Assembly: GCF_052324685.1 (NCBI RefSeq) | Contig: NC_135211.1 | Location: 11,336,414-11,400,413 of the forward strand | From: Brachyhypopomus gauderio | Lineage: Eukaryota > Chordata > Actinopteri > Gymnotiformes > Hypopomidae | DNA length: 64,000 nt | Direction of reading: 5' to 3' | In this document: positions 1-13,400 of the stretch, in pieces | Layout of the letters: the number at the start of each line of letters is the position of its first letter | Numbering within the stretch: the first letter of the stretch is position 1 | Made by a program: the position numbers and the translations under genes | The notes under the pieces: generated by a model | What the model saw: only the letters and a program-made list of their open reading frames with translations | Told to the model about the DNA's origin: nothing | Database searches by the model: none

Positions 1-1393
1 ATTTACACAGGATGGGTGATTAAAGTAAACTTTTTAAAAGTCACGGACAATTTGAAGACAGTCACACTGAGAAAACAGTACCAGATGGCCAATGGACATT
101 GGCCCACGTCTGGACCATGACTCATGTATGTAACATATACATGCATGCATTTTAGACTGAATTCATATTCTTATTTCAGGATTTCAGCCTATAACTACAA
201 AGGATTTCAAGCTATACCTGCACAGCACTTCAGCCTATAACTACACAGGATTTAAGGCTATAAGTGCACAGGACAACAGGCTATAACTGTGAACGTCCAA
301 GACAAAATATGCGGCTCCATTACCAGCATAGACTTAATATTATTATTTGTTTAATAACAAAACAATGACTTGACAAAATTTCATTTGGCTGCCTCAGTGG
401 GCTACTCAGGAATTCCACTTGGCGGAATTCTCGAAGAACGGATGTTCTACTGAACTACCTTTCGAGCTCGGACATGAGCAGGCACCTCTGTGTTTTTACC
501 ATCATCTCTCAAAAAGCTGACAATGCCAGATGGATTTAACCAGAGGCGGTCTGGGTATTTGTCTTCATAGTGCAATGTATTGCAAAAATGGTTTAGAAAC
601 TAAACAAACACACCCAGGAAACTGTCATCTAAAACCAAGCTCTTTCACAGATCTACATCAGATGGCCACCTTTCAAAAGATATTGCAGTGTTCAAATTCC
701 AGACCGAAATTTAAGCATTTAACAAACAAGACTGAATCCATAGTAACCATAATAAAGGAGACCGCTATTGTGAATCTCATCTCCAGGGATTAATATTATA
801 TATGAAGCCATTAGAGTATGAATTAATCTTCCTATACTACATTAAAAACCTGTTGGCCTATTTTTGAACGCGTCATCAATATGAGACCCCTGGACTCGGT
901 TATGGCCTCATTCCAAAATGCAGATTTCAAACTCACAGGCCGCCCTGATCAGCAGAAACATGCAATCATGTCCACCCATCATGTCCACACTCCGTTCCCT
1001 GAAAAATCACTTACGTTCTTTTGTTACATGTGAGCTAACATACAGTATGTTACCCTTTTTGCAGCCTCTGTGTGGATGATGATGATGAAGGCATTGCTAT
1101 CTTCAGTAGAATTTGTGAATGACCATCATTTTACATCATTATTTTCACAGCATGGCTGTGGGAGGACTAGAAGAAGAACTGAAGCTGGTTGTCATGGTGT
1201 GGTATTATGGTGTGTTGCCTGAAATTTCTTTAGAGGAACTAAACAGATACAGTTATATGATAAATAACAGATTATGTCATTCAAGAGAAATCAGTGTTAT
1301 GAGTCAGTAAATTCACCTGACAGGCAATTAAAAATAAACAATCAATGAAAAACATTCCTTTCTTATTGTGTGGCAGTGGATGAAAGGACGCCC

Positions 1394-1398
<5 letters not shown>

Positions 1399-1450
<52 letters not shown>
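1399..1450. repeat. (CA)n microsatellite
   Basis: Uninterrupted CA dinucleotide run of about 52 bp, followed by a few CG-containing variants. Confidence 0.95.
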
Positions 1451-1453
<3 letters not shown>

Positions 1454-1714
1454 CACGCGCGCTTAGAAGTCACGCCTTCTTTCTAGAAGTGCTTATCACT
1501 CAAGTGCAAGACACTTACTTCACTGGCCTACCATTCCGGTTTCACTGTGTTTTTTTAAAGGTGCACAGGAACACAGAGCTTGTATTGTCTACGCCAAGGT
1601 ATGAGATGTTACGTTGCTCTGTATGACTCAGCAACAGACTTTAGGTCTCTCTGCTAAAGACAAACACGATGGTGTTTGTGATTCTTGAACTACTTTTTGG
1701 CCCGTGGTTAAATA

Positions 1715-1863
1715 GTGTCTTCCTGGTTTCTATAGGACATGGCAACCCAACATTCTCAGTGGTGTCTTCCTGAGAGGTTTCTATGAGACCTGGCAACCCA
1801 AGTTTCTCAGTTGTGTCTTCCTGAGAGGTCTCTGTAGGACATGGCAACCCAAAGTTCTCAATT
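1715..1863. repeat. Three-copy tandem repeat, unit about 47-51 bp
   Basis: Copies begin with GTGTCTTCCT at 1715, 1762 and 1813. Each runs through a shared GG(A/T)GACATGGCAACCCAA-like core and ends in TTCTCA(G/A)T. The copies differ by small indels and substitutions, so this is an old minisatellite. Confidence 0.8.
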
Positions 1864-3246
1864 GCAAGTTCTATGAGGTCAGCATGAGGACAAGCTAAGC
1901 TGCTCTAAGCTAATCCTGCATCCCAGCTCAAACCCTTTGCAAGGATGGGCTCCTGTATCACGGCAAAACACACTGCACCTCTTGGTAATCTCGCATCTTC
2001 AAAGACCTGCCGCATTCTTACACAAAACTAACAACCTGGAGCAACAGACAATTATGATTATTATGATAATCCAAGCATCATCAGTATGTAGAATTGCCAG
2101 ACTAATCATAGATAACCTGAGAAGTCTGCTGTAATGAAGCCCTGACTGTGCCAGGCCATTGTCCTGGGTGAACATCAGTGGCCATGTTTAAACACTGGCT
2201 CACACCACTGATATTCTGGAATACTGCACTTCACTGGATGTATCAGCTCTTCAGCATCTCATTTCAGTGAACTCAAGCAGATCGGGATGAATGATCCACG
2301 TGCTGAAATGCTAAGCACTGAGGGTGGAAATCCTACTGCTCTAGACCCACCTCAGCACAGCCCGTCCCTCCCCGACAGGAGAAATCATCTCCAATGAAGA
2401 CTGCCCAATAGGGCTGAACATAACATAGTATAACAACAATTACAGCACTGCTCACCTACGCCAGAATGATGTCACACACACGTCCAAAAAAAGCTCACCA
2501 CAACATCACCCAATCTGTTCATCCTGACAAATAACTCCAGGAGTTTTCTTTGGGTGGTCTCATGAATCACCACATCAAAAGTTGAGTGATTATTTTTAAT
2601 ATATTTATAAATAATACAATTCAGAATATAATTCACACTGCATTCTGAGTTTTCATTTCATGTACTTTTCACGTAGTTTTATATTTACATATTTTTGTTT
2701 CATATTTATACCATTCCACAAGTCTTGTATTCTTTCATCTGATCATTTTTTTGCATTCAGACAACCATCCGCACATACACACACAAACACATTCATAAAC
2801 CTTAGGGTGTCTTAAAGCTCTTTTGTATGAATACAACAATGCCATACAGACGTGTATCATGACAGGAGTACGCTCAACATAAATACATCAAACACAGAGG
2901 ACGTAAACCCATATGAAATACGAAACCATAAGAAATAGGGCTTTACACTTAGAGGGTAAAGGCTTACACCCCATCTTCTTTACATTTAAATATTTTGCAA
3001 TCATGAACAAAAAATGCACTGTTTCTGTAGCAAATAAATAGCTACTTCTAACAAAGTCCCCATTAAGGAAAGGCTTGAAGGATACGATATATGAAAGTGT
3101 CCTAAAGACCACTGGACCCATATCAGCTGAACCGTCCACATTTTTCAGAGGAAACTGCAGGTTCTGATTGGACCAGTGTATTTGTGTGCCACAGCATGGG
3201 TAGGTCATAGAGTTGTTAGCCATCAGACTTAATGAATGCGCATGTG

Positions 3247-3283
3247 TGCACACACACATACTAACACACACACACACACATAC

Positions 3284-3329
<46 letters not shown>

Positions 3330-3396
3330 ATTGTAAAGCGCCTTGGGTATTTAGAAAGGCGCTATATAAATCGAACATTCATTCATTCATTCATTC
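3247..3396. repeat. CA microsatellite plus LINE/SINE-type 3' tail and (ATTC)n
   Basis: CA repeats to about 3330 run into TTGTAAAGCGCCTTGGGTAT, then GGCGCTATATAAATCGAA, then an ATTC repeat. The words 'AAAGCGCCTTGGGT' and 'GCGCTATATAAAT' are typical of the 3' ends of teleost LINEs and their dependent SINEs. Only the tail is present, as in a 5'-truncated insertion. Confidence 0.6.
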
Positions 3397-4699
3397 ACAT
3401 ACACACACACACATGCACACACAGAGAAGCCAGCATCTACCTCCAACCTAGAAAGCCTGTTGCCATGGCGGCCAGTGATGACGAATCTACTGCAATAAGT
3501 AATACCTCACTGTCTTGCATGGCACTGTAAGCTAAACATTTATACATTCTTTGAGCAGCTTATTTCAAAGGCACATTGCATCCTGAGTAATTTGAGAAAT
3601 TTTAGTAATTTGAGTAATTTCAACTCAAAATATTAAACATGACAAATGTCTCATGTCTCATGACAGATGTCAGGTACATAGAGCTCTTCTGAACCCGCAT
3701 TTCATCTCAAAATGCAACACCCTTGAACCCAAAATCACAGTCCCGGTTGATCCACACTCCGTATACAGATAACACACCCCAGCCAGGGCTGCACGCATTG
3801 TCATTAGTCATAAATGTTTCCTTGCAGTCCAGAATGCCAATAAAGGAAGAGCGTTCATTAGAATCATGCGTTGCGCTCTGGGGTCGTGACCCGCAATCTG
3901 CCGAATGTGCGGGGCAAGAAAGAGCTTGAACGTGAGGTTGCCTGTGAACCGGCCCAGCCTGTTTCGTCGGGTGCACTATGAGATCATCGTCTCATATGCT
4001 ACCGACACTGCGCAAACCTTGCGGTCGGAATGCCATCTGTGGTCTACACGAGATTCTGTGATAAATATGCGTTTTGGGTGCCATAATGAAATGGCAGATG
4101 TCTCTCCAAACTGAATGGACCAACTGGCATGACACCACATACCAGGAGGAGTGACAGTGATATTGTGTTTTTTAATGTGTGCAGAAGAACTCGTGTTGGT
4201 CTGCTTTCATGTGAGGAGAGGTTGTGGGCGTGGGTGTGTGTGTGTGTGTGTGTGAAAGAAAAAGAGAGGGGAGGGAGATAAAGACTAATGAGAAGGTCAT
4301 GCGGTAGGTCATTCTACCTACTCTTAATTCTTCAGTAATAGAACATGGCAGTTTCACAGTCAGCTCCATGTTCATTAGGAACCCAAACTGTTGTTTAGAA
4401 GATGCAGAATTCTGAGACGTGACACTGCAAGGAGAGGCTTCAGTCTCCATAACTACCCGACTCACGTGAACCTGAAAGCGAACAGCAGTCCAGGCCTAAC
4501 GGGCTGAGCAACACGGTCACTCCACAGCAGCGACAGGCTGTGGTGAGGGCGACAGGCTGTGGTGAGGGCGACAGGCATAGGATGACCAGCAACATGCAGC
4601 ACCAACAGCCTGTGGGCTTCAGTATTTAAGGGGAACAAGAGAGGGTGAATAAAAAACAGGCATGTGCAGTTACTAATATGTGGGTGATTGGGCAGGGAT

Positions 4700-4736
<37 letters not shown>

Positions 4737-5009
4737 CACTGACATGTTGTAACTCCACTTACAAGTGTTTGGCAAACAGAGTAATGATACAGGACATTTA
4801 ATTGATAAACAATGCTGCTGGAGTTTGTGAACAACCCAAACATGGTCATTGTTTTCTTTTAAAAAATGTAAATAATCTTATGAAATTAACATCCAAATCT
4901 GAATTTGTAAAGCAGACCTTCCAAGTAAGGGACACACAGAAAAAAGATATATATATATTTTTTTTATCATTTTTTCAACAAAAGTAATTTCTCTCAAAAA
5001 GTATGTGAA

Positions 5010-6060
5010 CTATTTTAGTTAGTAGCTTGTGGCACCTCCTTTTGCAGCCATTACTTCAACCAAACGTCTTCTGTAACCACAAACGAGTGTCTCACATCTG
5101 CTTTGAGGGATTTTTGCCCACTCCTCCTTGCAGAACTCCACCAGTTGAGAGAGGCTGGAGGAACATCTGGCATGTACCGCCCACTTCAGATCTTGCTGCA
5201 GCGTTTCTATGGGAGTGAGGTCTGGACTTTGACTGGGCCAATCTAGAGTACAAATCTTCTTTCTCTTAAGCCATTCCTTGGTATGCTTTGGGTCCTTGTT
5301 GAATAGTCCATTTCCGTCCCAGCTTCATCTCCCTCACTTATGGAAGGAGATTCTGGTCAAGAATTTGTTGATAAGAATTTGTTGATGGAAATTGATGGTT
5401 CAGGTTCAGACCTTCACAGTTACACCACCATGCTTCACTGTTGGGGGACGGTTCTTCTCTTTATAAGCAGTGTTGACTTTTCTCCCAACATGGCACCTGT
5501 GATTGTGGCCAGGTAATTTGATTTTGGACTCTGTCCAGAGAATTGTCTTCCAGAAAGCCTCTGGTCTGTCCAAGTGCTCTCTAGCAAAGTTTATACAGAC
5601 GTTGTTCTTTCTTGAGAGCAGAGGCGTCCTTCTAACATCTCTCCCATGAATGGCATGTCTATTGATTTTTTGCCTGATTCTAGATACATTTAACCCAGAT
5701 GCAGCCAGAGAGGTCTGCAACTCTCTGGATGTGATGTGTGGTGATGCCTTTACCTGAATGATTATTTTTCTGCTGATTCTTCATGTAGGTTGTGATGGCC
5801 GTCCACTTCTGGGCAGAGCTGATAATGCTGAACGTGGTGTTGCTGAGTGCCCTCCATTTGTAAACGCTTTCTTTGTCTTACAGTGGATGGATGGAGCTGG
5901 AATCTTTTGGAGATGATCTTGTAACATTCCCCAGACTGATGGGCTGTCACCACCTTCTTCCTGGTGTCCTCATGTCTCCTTTCCTCTCAGCATTGTTGAT
6001 CTGTGTCCTTTACATCTTAGTACAACAGTGGTTTTTTCCTCTCCCTTTAATTCAGTGTGG
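5010..6060 (-). mobile_element. Decayed Tc1-type DNA transposon
   Basis: Minus-strand translation in shifting frames gives pieces that line up in order with a Tc1-family transposase. The N-terminal helix-turn-helix part is at 5953-5762 (ISKRFQLHPSTVRQ). A central catalytic-domain piece is at 5720-5406 (FAREHLDRPEAFWK...WTESKIKL). The C-terminal end is near 5260-5030 (WPSQSPDLTPIE, then LVEFCKEEWAKIP and AAKGGATSY). Several frameshifts and stops separate the pieces, so the element is dead. I could not define terminal inverted repeats. It lies in what is probably an acap3 intron. Confidence 0.8.
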
Positions 6061-8875
6061 CTGAAATCTTTTCCCAAAGTTGTCTCATTTGATTGGTCTG
6101 CTTAATTGATTACTTGAGCACTCACAAGTGTTTCACCTGAGATTTTTACCTAACTTTACCAATGTGCTGTGTTTCATTTACTTCTGCACATGCTCTGATT
6201 CTGTTTTTCATGTAGTCTGCTGGCAAAAGATGTAAATAGAATTGATGGAATTGATTAACATAAACCTGACGTTTCCTAAACAAAAACTGGTGATGATAAA
6301 ATAAGAGAATGTAAGAGAAGCAATGGAGGCCCTCCCATCTCATATTAGACTTTCTCTCAATAGGTCAGGAACATCTGCCCATTGGAATCACAGATCTTCC
6401 GAGTTGCCTGATATGCATATAATCCCCCATGCTCCACCTTAGCCTGCATGGTTCCTGCTATCTGGCAGGTTCAGGCCTGCAGGTGGAGGAAGGTAGAGGT
6501 ATATAAACATCAGGCAGTTTGACAGGTGACATTCAGTGCGTGGGAAGATCATTCTAGAGCATTCCTTAAGATTTTCAGTGGCTCAACTTCAGTGCAGCAT
6601 TACACAACAGCCATAGGAGTCTGTCTGTCTGTCTCTCTGTCTGTCTGTCATACTATACATGCAAGAGCCTGTCAGCTCAGGGGCATTGCAATGTGTTTAA
6701 ATATTCGTAAAACAACTGGTGAAACTAAACATGTCATGAACATTGCTGTTCCTAAATCTGCAATCATATCTGAAAATACACAACAATCTGTCCTAATCTG
6801 CTGGATTCTGTAGATTATATCTAATACTGTAATATTCACTAGACTATGAAACATAAGTATAAACTTAGATGTAAATTGAAATTGCAGTGTTAATGCAAGT
6901 TACTGCATTTAGGATCCGTAAGGGAGAGGAGGCACTTGAGTAAATATTCCCCTATCTCTGCTTCCTGTGAACAGACTGATAGCAGACACATGGGTAGAGT
7001 AGCCACGTGTGGAGGTCTGCTCTCTGATCCATGGAGAGATCCTCATTCTCAGTAACTGAAACTAGTACAAAGGAATTATATCTTTCTCACCAACAAGTCA
7101 AAAAGGATGTAGCCTTGTCTGTTCATGTCAATGAAAAAAAACCCACCACACATTGATATGGCTTCCTAGACATGACTACAATCCATCCTGTGTCACTTCA
7201 GCTGTGACATGAAGGTATCGTGTCACCATTAACCAAAGTGGTGGCACCAGCCTTCCAGTTGCTGTGTTGTGTTTGCCTTTATGCATCAGAAGAATGTGTG
7301 CTGTTTCTCAGAGCATCCACCTCCCCATGGACACTCCCACCTCCCATGGCCTTCAAAGGATTCTCTGACTGCGAGACCCCTCTGCAGAGGGGTTAAGAGT
7401 CACGGCTCTAGAGGCTGAGGCAGACATGTTTGCCTGTGAAGTCTAAATGCCGTTGGGTTTGTTAGAAGCCCTAGCCGCATCTTTGGTGGGAACAAGAACG
7501 CAGAAACACAACCTGCATATGATTGGCTCACTCATGACCTATACACAAACTGAAAGAGGGATAGAAGAAGAGAGGCAGAGATTGATAGACCTGGTTCCTG
7601 GCCATCCATGCATCTTACTCCCTACACTCTACAAAGTGAAGACTGCATGAAGAACTTTTAAGAGCTCCTTATCAATCTCTGCGTATTGAATTTCTCAGAA
7701 TGCATTTTTGAGTTGCCTCAGGGCAGGGGAACTTATCAGAGACCAGCATCCAATGTTCATATTTATTAGGACATTCCATATGGACATCAAAGGCAAACCC
7801 TGAACCTAGGTCAGTATCTTCACTGAAAAGTTTGGTAAGCAAGATAGGGATGTCCACAAAATATGAGCCTCATAGCTATTCTATCTTAATAAGGAAAAAG
7901 AATGATCTCACCTCACAACCCCCAGAGTATAAAGGAGACATGAGAAAAAACAGTCATAATTGGAACCATGCTTTTAAGGGTGTGAGGGTATGTTATAATG
8001 AAAGTGTTTACCGTTGAACTACAACTACAATTAACCATGTTTTTGTGTGTTATATCATACATGGGACAACTCTGAAAAAGTGACACAGATTTGAAATGCC
8101 GGTCAGGAGGTAATGTTGACCACCAATATAATAATACAGATGTGACATCTTGATCCTTGTATCTGACGGACTGGAATTACACGTTTTAGTTTTTATTTTT
8201 AAGATGGTATAGTTAGTAATAACTCTCTCCACTACCATATTCCACATTAAAATGCAATGTAACAACCTTGTAACAACATTGGCAAACAGTAGGTTAGCGC
8301 TGTTAACTCGGGATCGATCTTGTAGCTTCAGTAAGGAACAGTCCCTTACACGAATTACGTTGAATATAGCCAAATACATTCTGTACGAGAACGCATGTTA
8401 GGACGTTGATATAACTACTATCATTTCCATTCATTCGTCAATATCCATACAACTTCTTATTCATTCCAATTCCAATTTTGTATTACAAACCTAGGTTTGG
8501 CAGTAACAACCTAGATAAGCTCCCATTTAACGAGAGCTTTCGATCTGAAACATTTGTGAGTAATGATTCGGTTGTTTGAATTTGGATGCATCACTACGAG
8601 ATCCACATTAAGGCGCGTTCATGTTCAACTGGTTTCTTGGTGAAACATAAGCATTGTTGTGTTCCAAACGGACGGGCAATATAAAGCATGAATCACAAAA
8701 TCAATCCGCGAGGGAAAATTTATTACATTCGTTAAACCTTAAAATTGACAGGACTCGTGAATTACCAAAAGTAGTGTGTTTCCTAAAACTCACGAAAATT
8801 CGTGTCCAACAGGCGACGGCTGTAGAACAGTGGTTTTCTGAGAGCTGAACATGCGCATAGCCTACGGTGTCTTAC

Positions 8876-8922
8876 CTGAACCGGGGTGAATCTTTGATAC
8901 AGTCCTCAAAATCCACCGTCAT
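8876..8922 (-). CDS. acap3: acap3 coding exon 1 (ArfGAP with coiled-coil, ankyrin repeat and PH domains 3), partial
   Basis: Reading leftward from the ATG at 8920-8922 gives MTVDFEDCIKDSPRF plus two bases, then a clean donor (CAG|GTAAGA) at 8875. This N-terminus closely matches ACAP3 as I recall it (MTVEFEECVKDSPRFR) and also resembles ACAP1 and ACAP2, so the paralogue choice rests partly on context: in human, ACAP3 lies next to PUSL1, and here pusl1 starts 1.56 kb away in the opposite direction. ACAP proteins are GTPase activators for Arf6 with a BAR, PH, ArfGAP and ankyrin layout, acting at endosomal and plasma membranes. Only the start of the BAR region is encoded here; all later exons lie beyond the left edge. 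Confidence 0.75.
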
Positions 8923-10483
8923 TTTTGCTTCTTAGTCCGAATTCAGTCAGAAATGTTAAAAATCATTGCATGCGTTCTTGTCCGTTAAACTGCCCTGTAA
9001 AATGGTGATTCTCTTCGTGTGCGCTGAGCTTCTCTACCCCGCTGAAATAGTGACACTGTGACACACTGCTCAGAATTAATGCGCTTCAATTTCATGACTG
9101 GCCGCCGCGCCGCCTAAGTAAGGGACTGTCGTTAAAGTTAGGCGATAACTTAGGGATCATGGGAGACAAAGCGACTGCATGCTTTCTCAAATTCTATTCC
9201 TCTCACCGCTCGCCGACAGACATGACTGGAGGTGAACAATCTTCCTAAACCTGCATCTTGCACAGATTGTGGTGTTGACAGGTAAATACCACACTGGCCT
9301 CCACATTAACCAGTATAATAGGCTACAGTACCACTTTATTAGACAAGAGGTTGACAATGAAATGGAAAACAATGAAAATTGTGAATAAGGTGTTATCAGT
9401 AAGTTTAAAAGACCACCCTGGAAATTCAAAGCATAAATAAAACATTGATGCAAGAATCTAAACAATCTAAAGCCAAATACTTCATTAAAGGTTTCAGGAT
9501 GTTATGATGATGTTTGTTCGTTTGATTTGTGGTTAAACAACGAAAACAATGCTATTATCTATACTAGACTATTATCTTAAACAGCTGTCGAGTCAGGAAT
9601 AACACGTAGGCTTGTTTTAGAGCGACTTTTAAATAGCACACCAACTAAATTGTGTATGTACACATACCAGCGCGTGAACTCACTTTGGCGTGTCTTACAT
9701 CAATGACTAAATACATTTAAAGTTAACATGTCTGTTCAAACCTCTTTACAGAAATAACTTTAAGAAAAAGTGTTATTCGAACACTATTGGGTATTATTGT
9801 TGTTGTTGTTGTTGACGTTGTACGAATTTTAGCTTTTAAAAAGCTCATTCAAACAAACAGACAAGACCAGACTTTTCTGTTGAAAACAAAAAAATTACAG
9901 AAGAACAAATTTCCTACAAAATAAAATAATGTTATATATTGGTGCTTGCCACACTACAATGAACGTTCGTAAGAGTTATAGGCTATTATCAAACTACATT
10001 GGGCGCAACCCTCTATATTTACGTCATCAAACACAGCAGAGTCCTGAAGGACCCTGAAAGCGTTCTTAGCCACATTAGAATATGCCGTTTGTTTACCCAC
10101 AACGTATTATTGAGTATTTTAAAAAATTTATTATATACCGAACATAAAAATGTTAGCTGTCCTGGTAACATATCTTTAGCTTGAATGTTTTTTTGCATTT
10201 TAATATCGATAAATATAACTGTTTTTTTCTCTACAGGCACTGCCCTGGCTTCGAAGTGTCTGAGAGCAGAACATGTTTGACTCTAGTCCTAGACTATCCA
10301 CATGTTTTGTTAGAGGCTTGTTCCTTAAGAGCTAGATAACATTGAGCTAAAGTGTTCACATTGAAAATTTACAATGCTGCTGAAAACAGGCTTTGTTTAA
10401 ATTTAATCTTGCTGGGTTTTAGTTACCTAACTTGCTAATGGTCTCGTGACATTGGATTTTTCTCATGTTCCATTCAACTCACC
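8923..10483. promoter_or_regulatory. Head-to-head intergenic region between acap3 and pusl1
   Basis: This 1.56 kb separates the two start codons, acap3 reading left and pusl1 reading right, so both 5' UTRs and promoters should lie here. The part near acap3 (8930-9200) is richer in CpG than the rest, for example GGCCGCCGCGCCGCC near 9100. No TATA box or clear start site could be assigned. The remainder is AT-rich with a short (GTT)n run near 9797-9813. Confidence 0.5.
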
Positions 10484-13400
10484 ATGCAACAACACAGTGC
10501 TCGATATCTCATTTTTTTTCAGTACATCGGGTCCAAATACAGGTCAGTTAGCGAGCATATATTTCCTGAGTTTAAAATAAACACTTAGTTGTGAAGTTGG
10601 TATTCACATTTTTGGTATGCTACACACTCCCTCCAGTGGCGTGATGAAGGCTCCGTCCCACCAGCCAGTGGAAGGTGTGCAGAATCACTTGGAGGTCAGA
10701 TGCAAACTTTTCTTATAAAGACCCGTCATTAATTTCCACGTTTAGTCCCACCTTTTATCTTAATTAAGGAGAAAAGTCTGTTCATTAACGCTTGTCATTG
10801 TACTTTGAATTCAAGAAATGGTAGTTTTGTGCTTTTCCGTTTCTCTGCGTTAATGAGTAAATGACCACCCGAACGCGTCTGCAGGCAACTTCGACATTTA
10901 AATGCAACATTAAACGGGATTTCCCCATTGGGTAGCCAGTACGTTTCTTTTAGTTGATGTCTTGGACTGCCTTGGAAGCCTGAGTGTTGTACTGTTGGAC
11001 AGCAGTGCTGTGACCGCCTCAAAGCTGAGTCTCAACTCCAACACCAAATGTTTTGCACATAAGGAGGGACAGCACTGTGCTGTTGCCAGCACTGAAGGAT
11101 GTGATGGATTACCACATTCGTGCAGAATGATGTCACCCACACTGAAAGAAGAGGATGGTTACAGAAATCCTGTTTGCTCAAATAAGTCTGTTTAGACATG
11201 CAAATGGGTTATGTTAAGACATTTCAGTCTACAAGACAAGGCTGAAATGTTTGAGTTTGGATGCTCAAAGGAAATTATTGAGTTAAATATCCAAATGACA
11301 CAAGCCAAGTACCTGTTCAGTCATGGACAGAAGAGAGGGTGAAATAGATCAAAAATGGACAGTTATATGTACTGGTATGACAGACAGATGAGCAACTATT
11401 TTAATTTTATACAACAGTTAGCTCAAAATGGCACCTAATGACCCATCTGTTTTTGCATTCAATGCATTCCCATGTGAATTACACGTGGTGAGGATGTAGT
11501 TTAATCTATTTCATGAATTGCTAACTTTGCTGTTCTTGGTAAATTCTTTTCTTAATTTCTCATGTTGAGAGAGAGAGAGAGAGAAAGAAAGAAAGAGAGA
11601 GTGTGTAAGACAAACATTGTAGAGTTATAACGATATTTTAACAGTATTTGATGTTCTGTAGACCATGTCATTGATGTACAGTTAACTTCTACTGATGTTC
11701 TGCCTGTGTGTCTAACAGATCTTTCACCATTTGTGTGGAAGTTGCTGGGCCTAAGGGATATTTCTTTATTTCAGCTGTTTATGCTTGTGTAAAATGCCTG
11801 GGTTTGTGTTGTCTTCTGCCCACTAGAACGCAGTGAGAAAGTTAAAACCTCTAAATGAGGTGTTGGTGTCTATCTCCAGTCGAACCGACACAGGGGTGCA
11901 CGCGCTGTCTAACTCTGCACATCTAGACATCGTGCGGAAGGCGGGCCAGACTCCTTTCTTGGAACAAGTGTTGATGGATGCTTTAAACTTCTTTTTAAAG
12001 CCAGAGCCCATCAGGTGGGAGGATGACGTTTGATTCTATGTTCTAAGACTGATGACATGAGGATGTTGTTGCATTAAATTGCATTAAAATTCATTTTCCA
12101 TCTATGCAAAACCTGTTTCTTTTCAGTTGGAGTAGACCACAGCATTAAACGGTTTAGTCTTTTCTTGAACAAACAATGTTGAACACATTTAAATGCGGCG
12201 TGTTTCAGTTTGAGGATACAGGTTTAAGGCTTTCTGACCAAGATTAAATTTGATCAGTTTCATAAGAATTATGGGGTTGTTAAATCACAGCACTCAGAAA
12301 CTGCACAACTCTAGTCCTTGGCAGCTCAGGTAATACTGTCAGCAGATATGCGATCAAAAATATTGACTATATTGCTAATAAATGATATTTTGGAATATTC
12401 CTTTAATCCTAGGTCAAGTTAACATGCTGTTTTAAGTTTCTGAATGTATGTCTCAAATTCATTTTTAATTCAGTTTGTTATTTAGAGAATTGTATGTTTT
12501 TCCTCTGGTGGTGAATGTATGATTTAATAACTGAAACATTTTCCATATTCAGACAGACGAGAGTTATGTGGTGTCATTAATTGTGAGTTTTTTATGTCAG
12601 GTTTCTTCTCTCCCACTTCCTCTGCACCCCCCCCCCCCCCTTCTCACTTTAGATGCTGATCGTATCTCCTAAAAATATGTCTGTTGTCAGGCAGTGTTAA
12701 AATTACAGGGTATGTTTATGTGGTCAGTTTTTGGGAAGCAAACCTGGAACGTTTCTAGCTGAATTTCTTGTAATGAATTGCTGGGGTTACTGCAATGTCA
12801 TTTTTAACTTGCCTAAAGACATTCCATCTGAAGGCACATTTTAGGCCTATTAGAGATAGATTTACAGATGTTATATATGTATTTACAGATTTACAGATGT
12901 TATTATACACACACACACACACACACACACAGCATCTCCTCACATGAAAACAGACTGACCGGAGTACTTCTGCACACATTAAAAAACACACAATATCACT
13001 GTCACTCCTCCTGAGCAAGGATGAGTTTAGAGGCAGATGAGTTGTAAGCAGGGGTGTGTTCGCTACAGCGTTAGGCTCGGATCAAATTACTGTTAGCTAC
13101 AGTGTAAGGCTCTGATCAGATTACAAATATCTACAGTGCTAGGCTCTGATCAGATTACAAATATCTACAGTGTTAGGCTCTGATCAGATTACAGCTGGCT
13201 ACAATGTTAGGCTCTGATCAGATTACAGATAGCTACAGTGTTAAGATTCTGATCGGATTACATATAGCTACAGTGTTAGACTCTGATCTAGACGGCTACA
13301 GTGTTCGGCTGTCCCATCACGACCCTACAGGCTCAGTGTTGGTCAGTGGGGGTCTTTGGGTTTAAGATGAGATTTGGGTTTGAAGAAAATGCTTATACCT

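Larger units (their letters stand above)
1..8875. other. Probable first intron of acap3; no coding exon recognised
   Basis: No conserved coding exon was recognised on either strand in this stretch. Because coding exon 1 of acap3 reads leftward from 8922 and its donor opens at 8875, the region is most simply a long acap3 intron; that is inference, since the next exon is not in view. It holds short tandem repeats (about 180-290, 1715-1863, 4535-4580), CA/GT microsatellites (1399-1450, 3247-3330, 4229-4253, 4700-4735), a LINE-type tail at 3331-3396 and a decayed Tc1 element at about 5010-6060. Confidence 0.5.

Noticed and set aside
2888-3331. 147-codon minus-strand frame beginning with alternating Cys/Val
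   Set aside because: The first third is translated CA microsatellite, and the rest matches nothing I know. It looks like a repeat-driven open frame.
9160-9250. Alternative pusl1 start (MGDKATACFLKF) upstream
   Set aside because: It does not lead to a usable donor, whereas the ATG at 10484 gives the TruA N-terminal strand directly in frame with the next exons.
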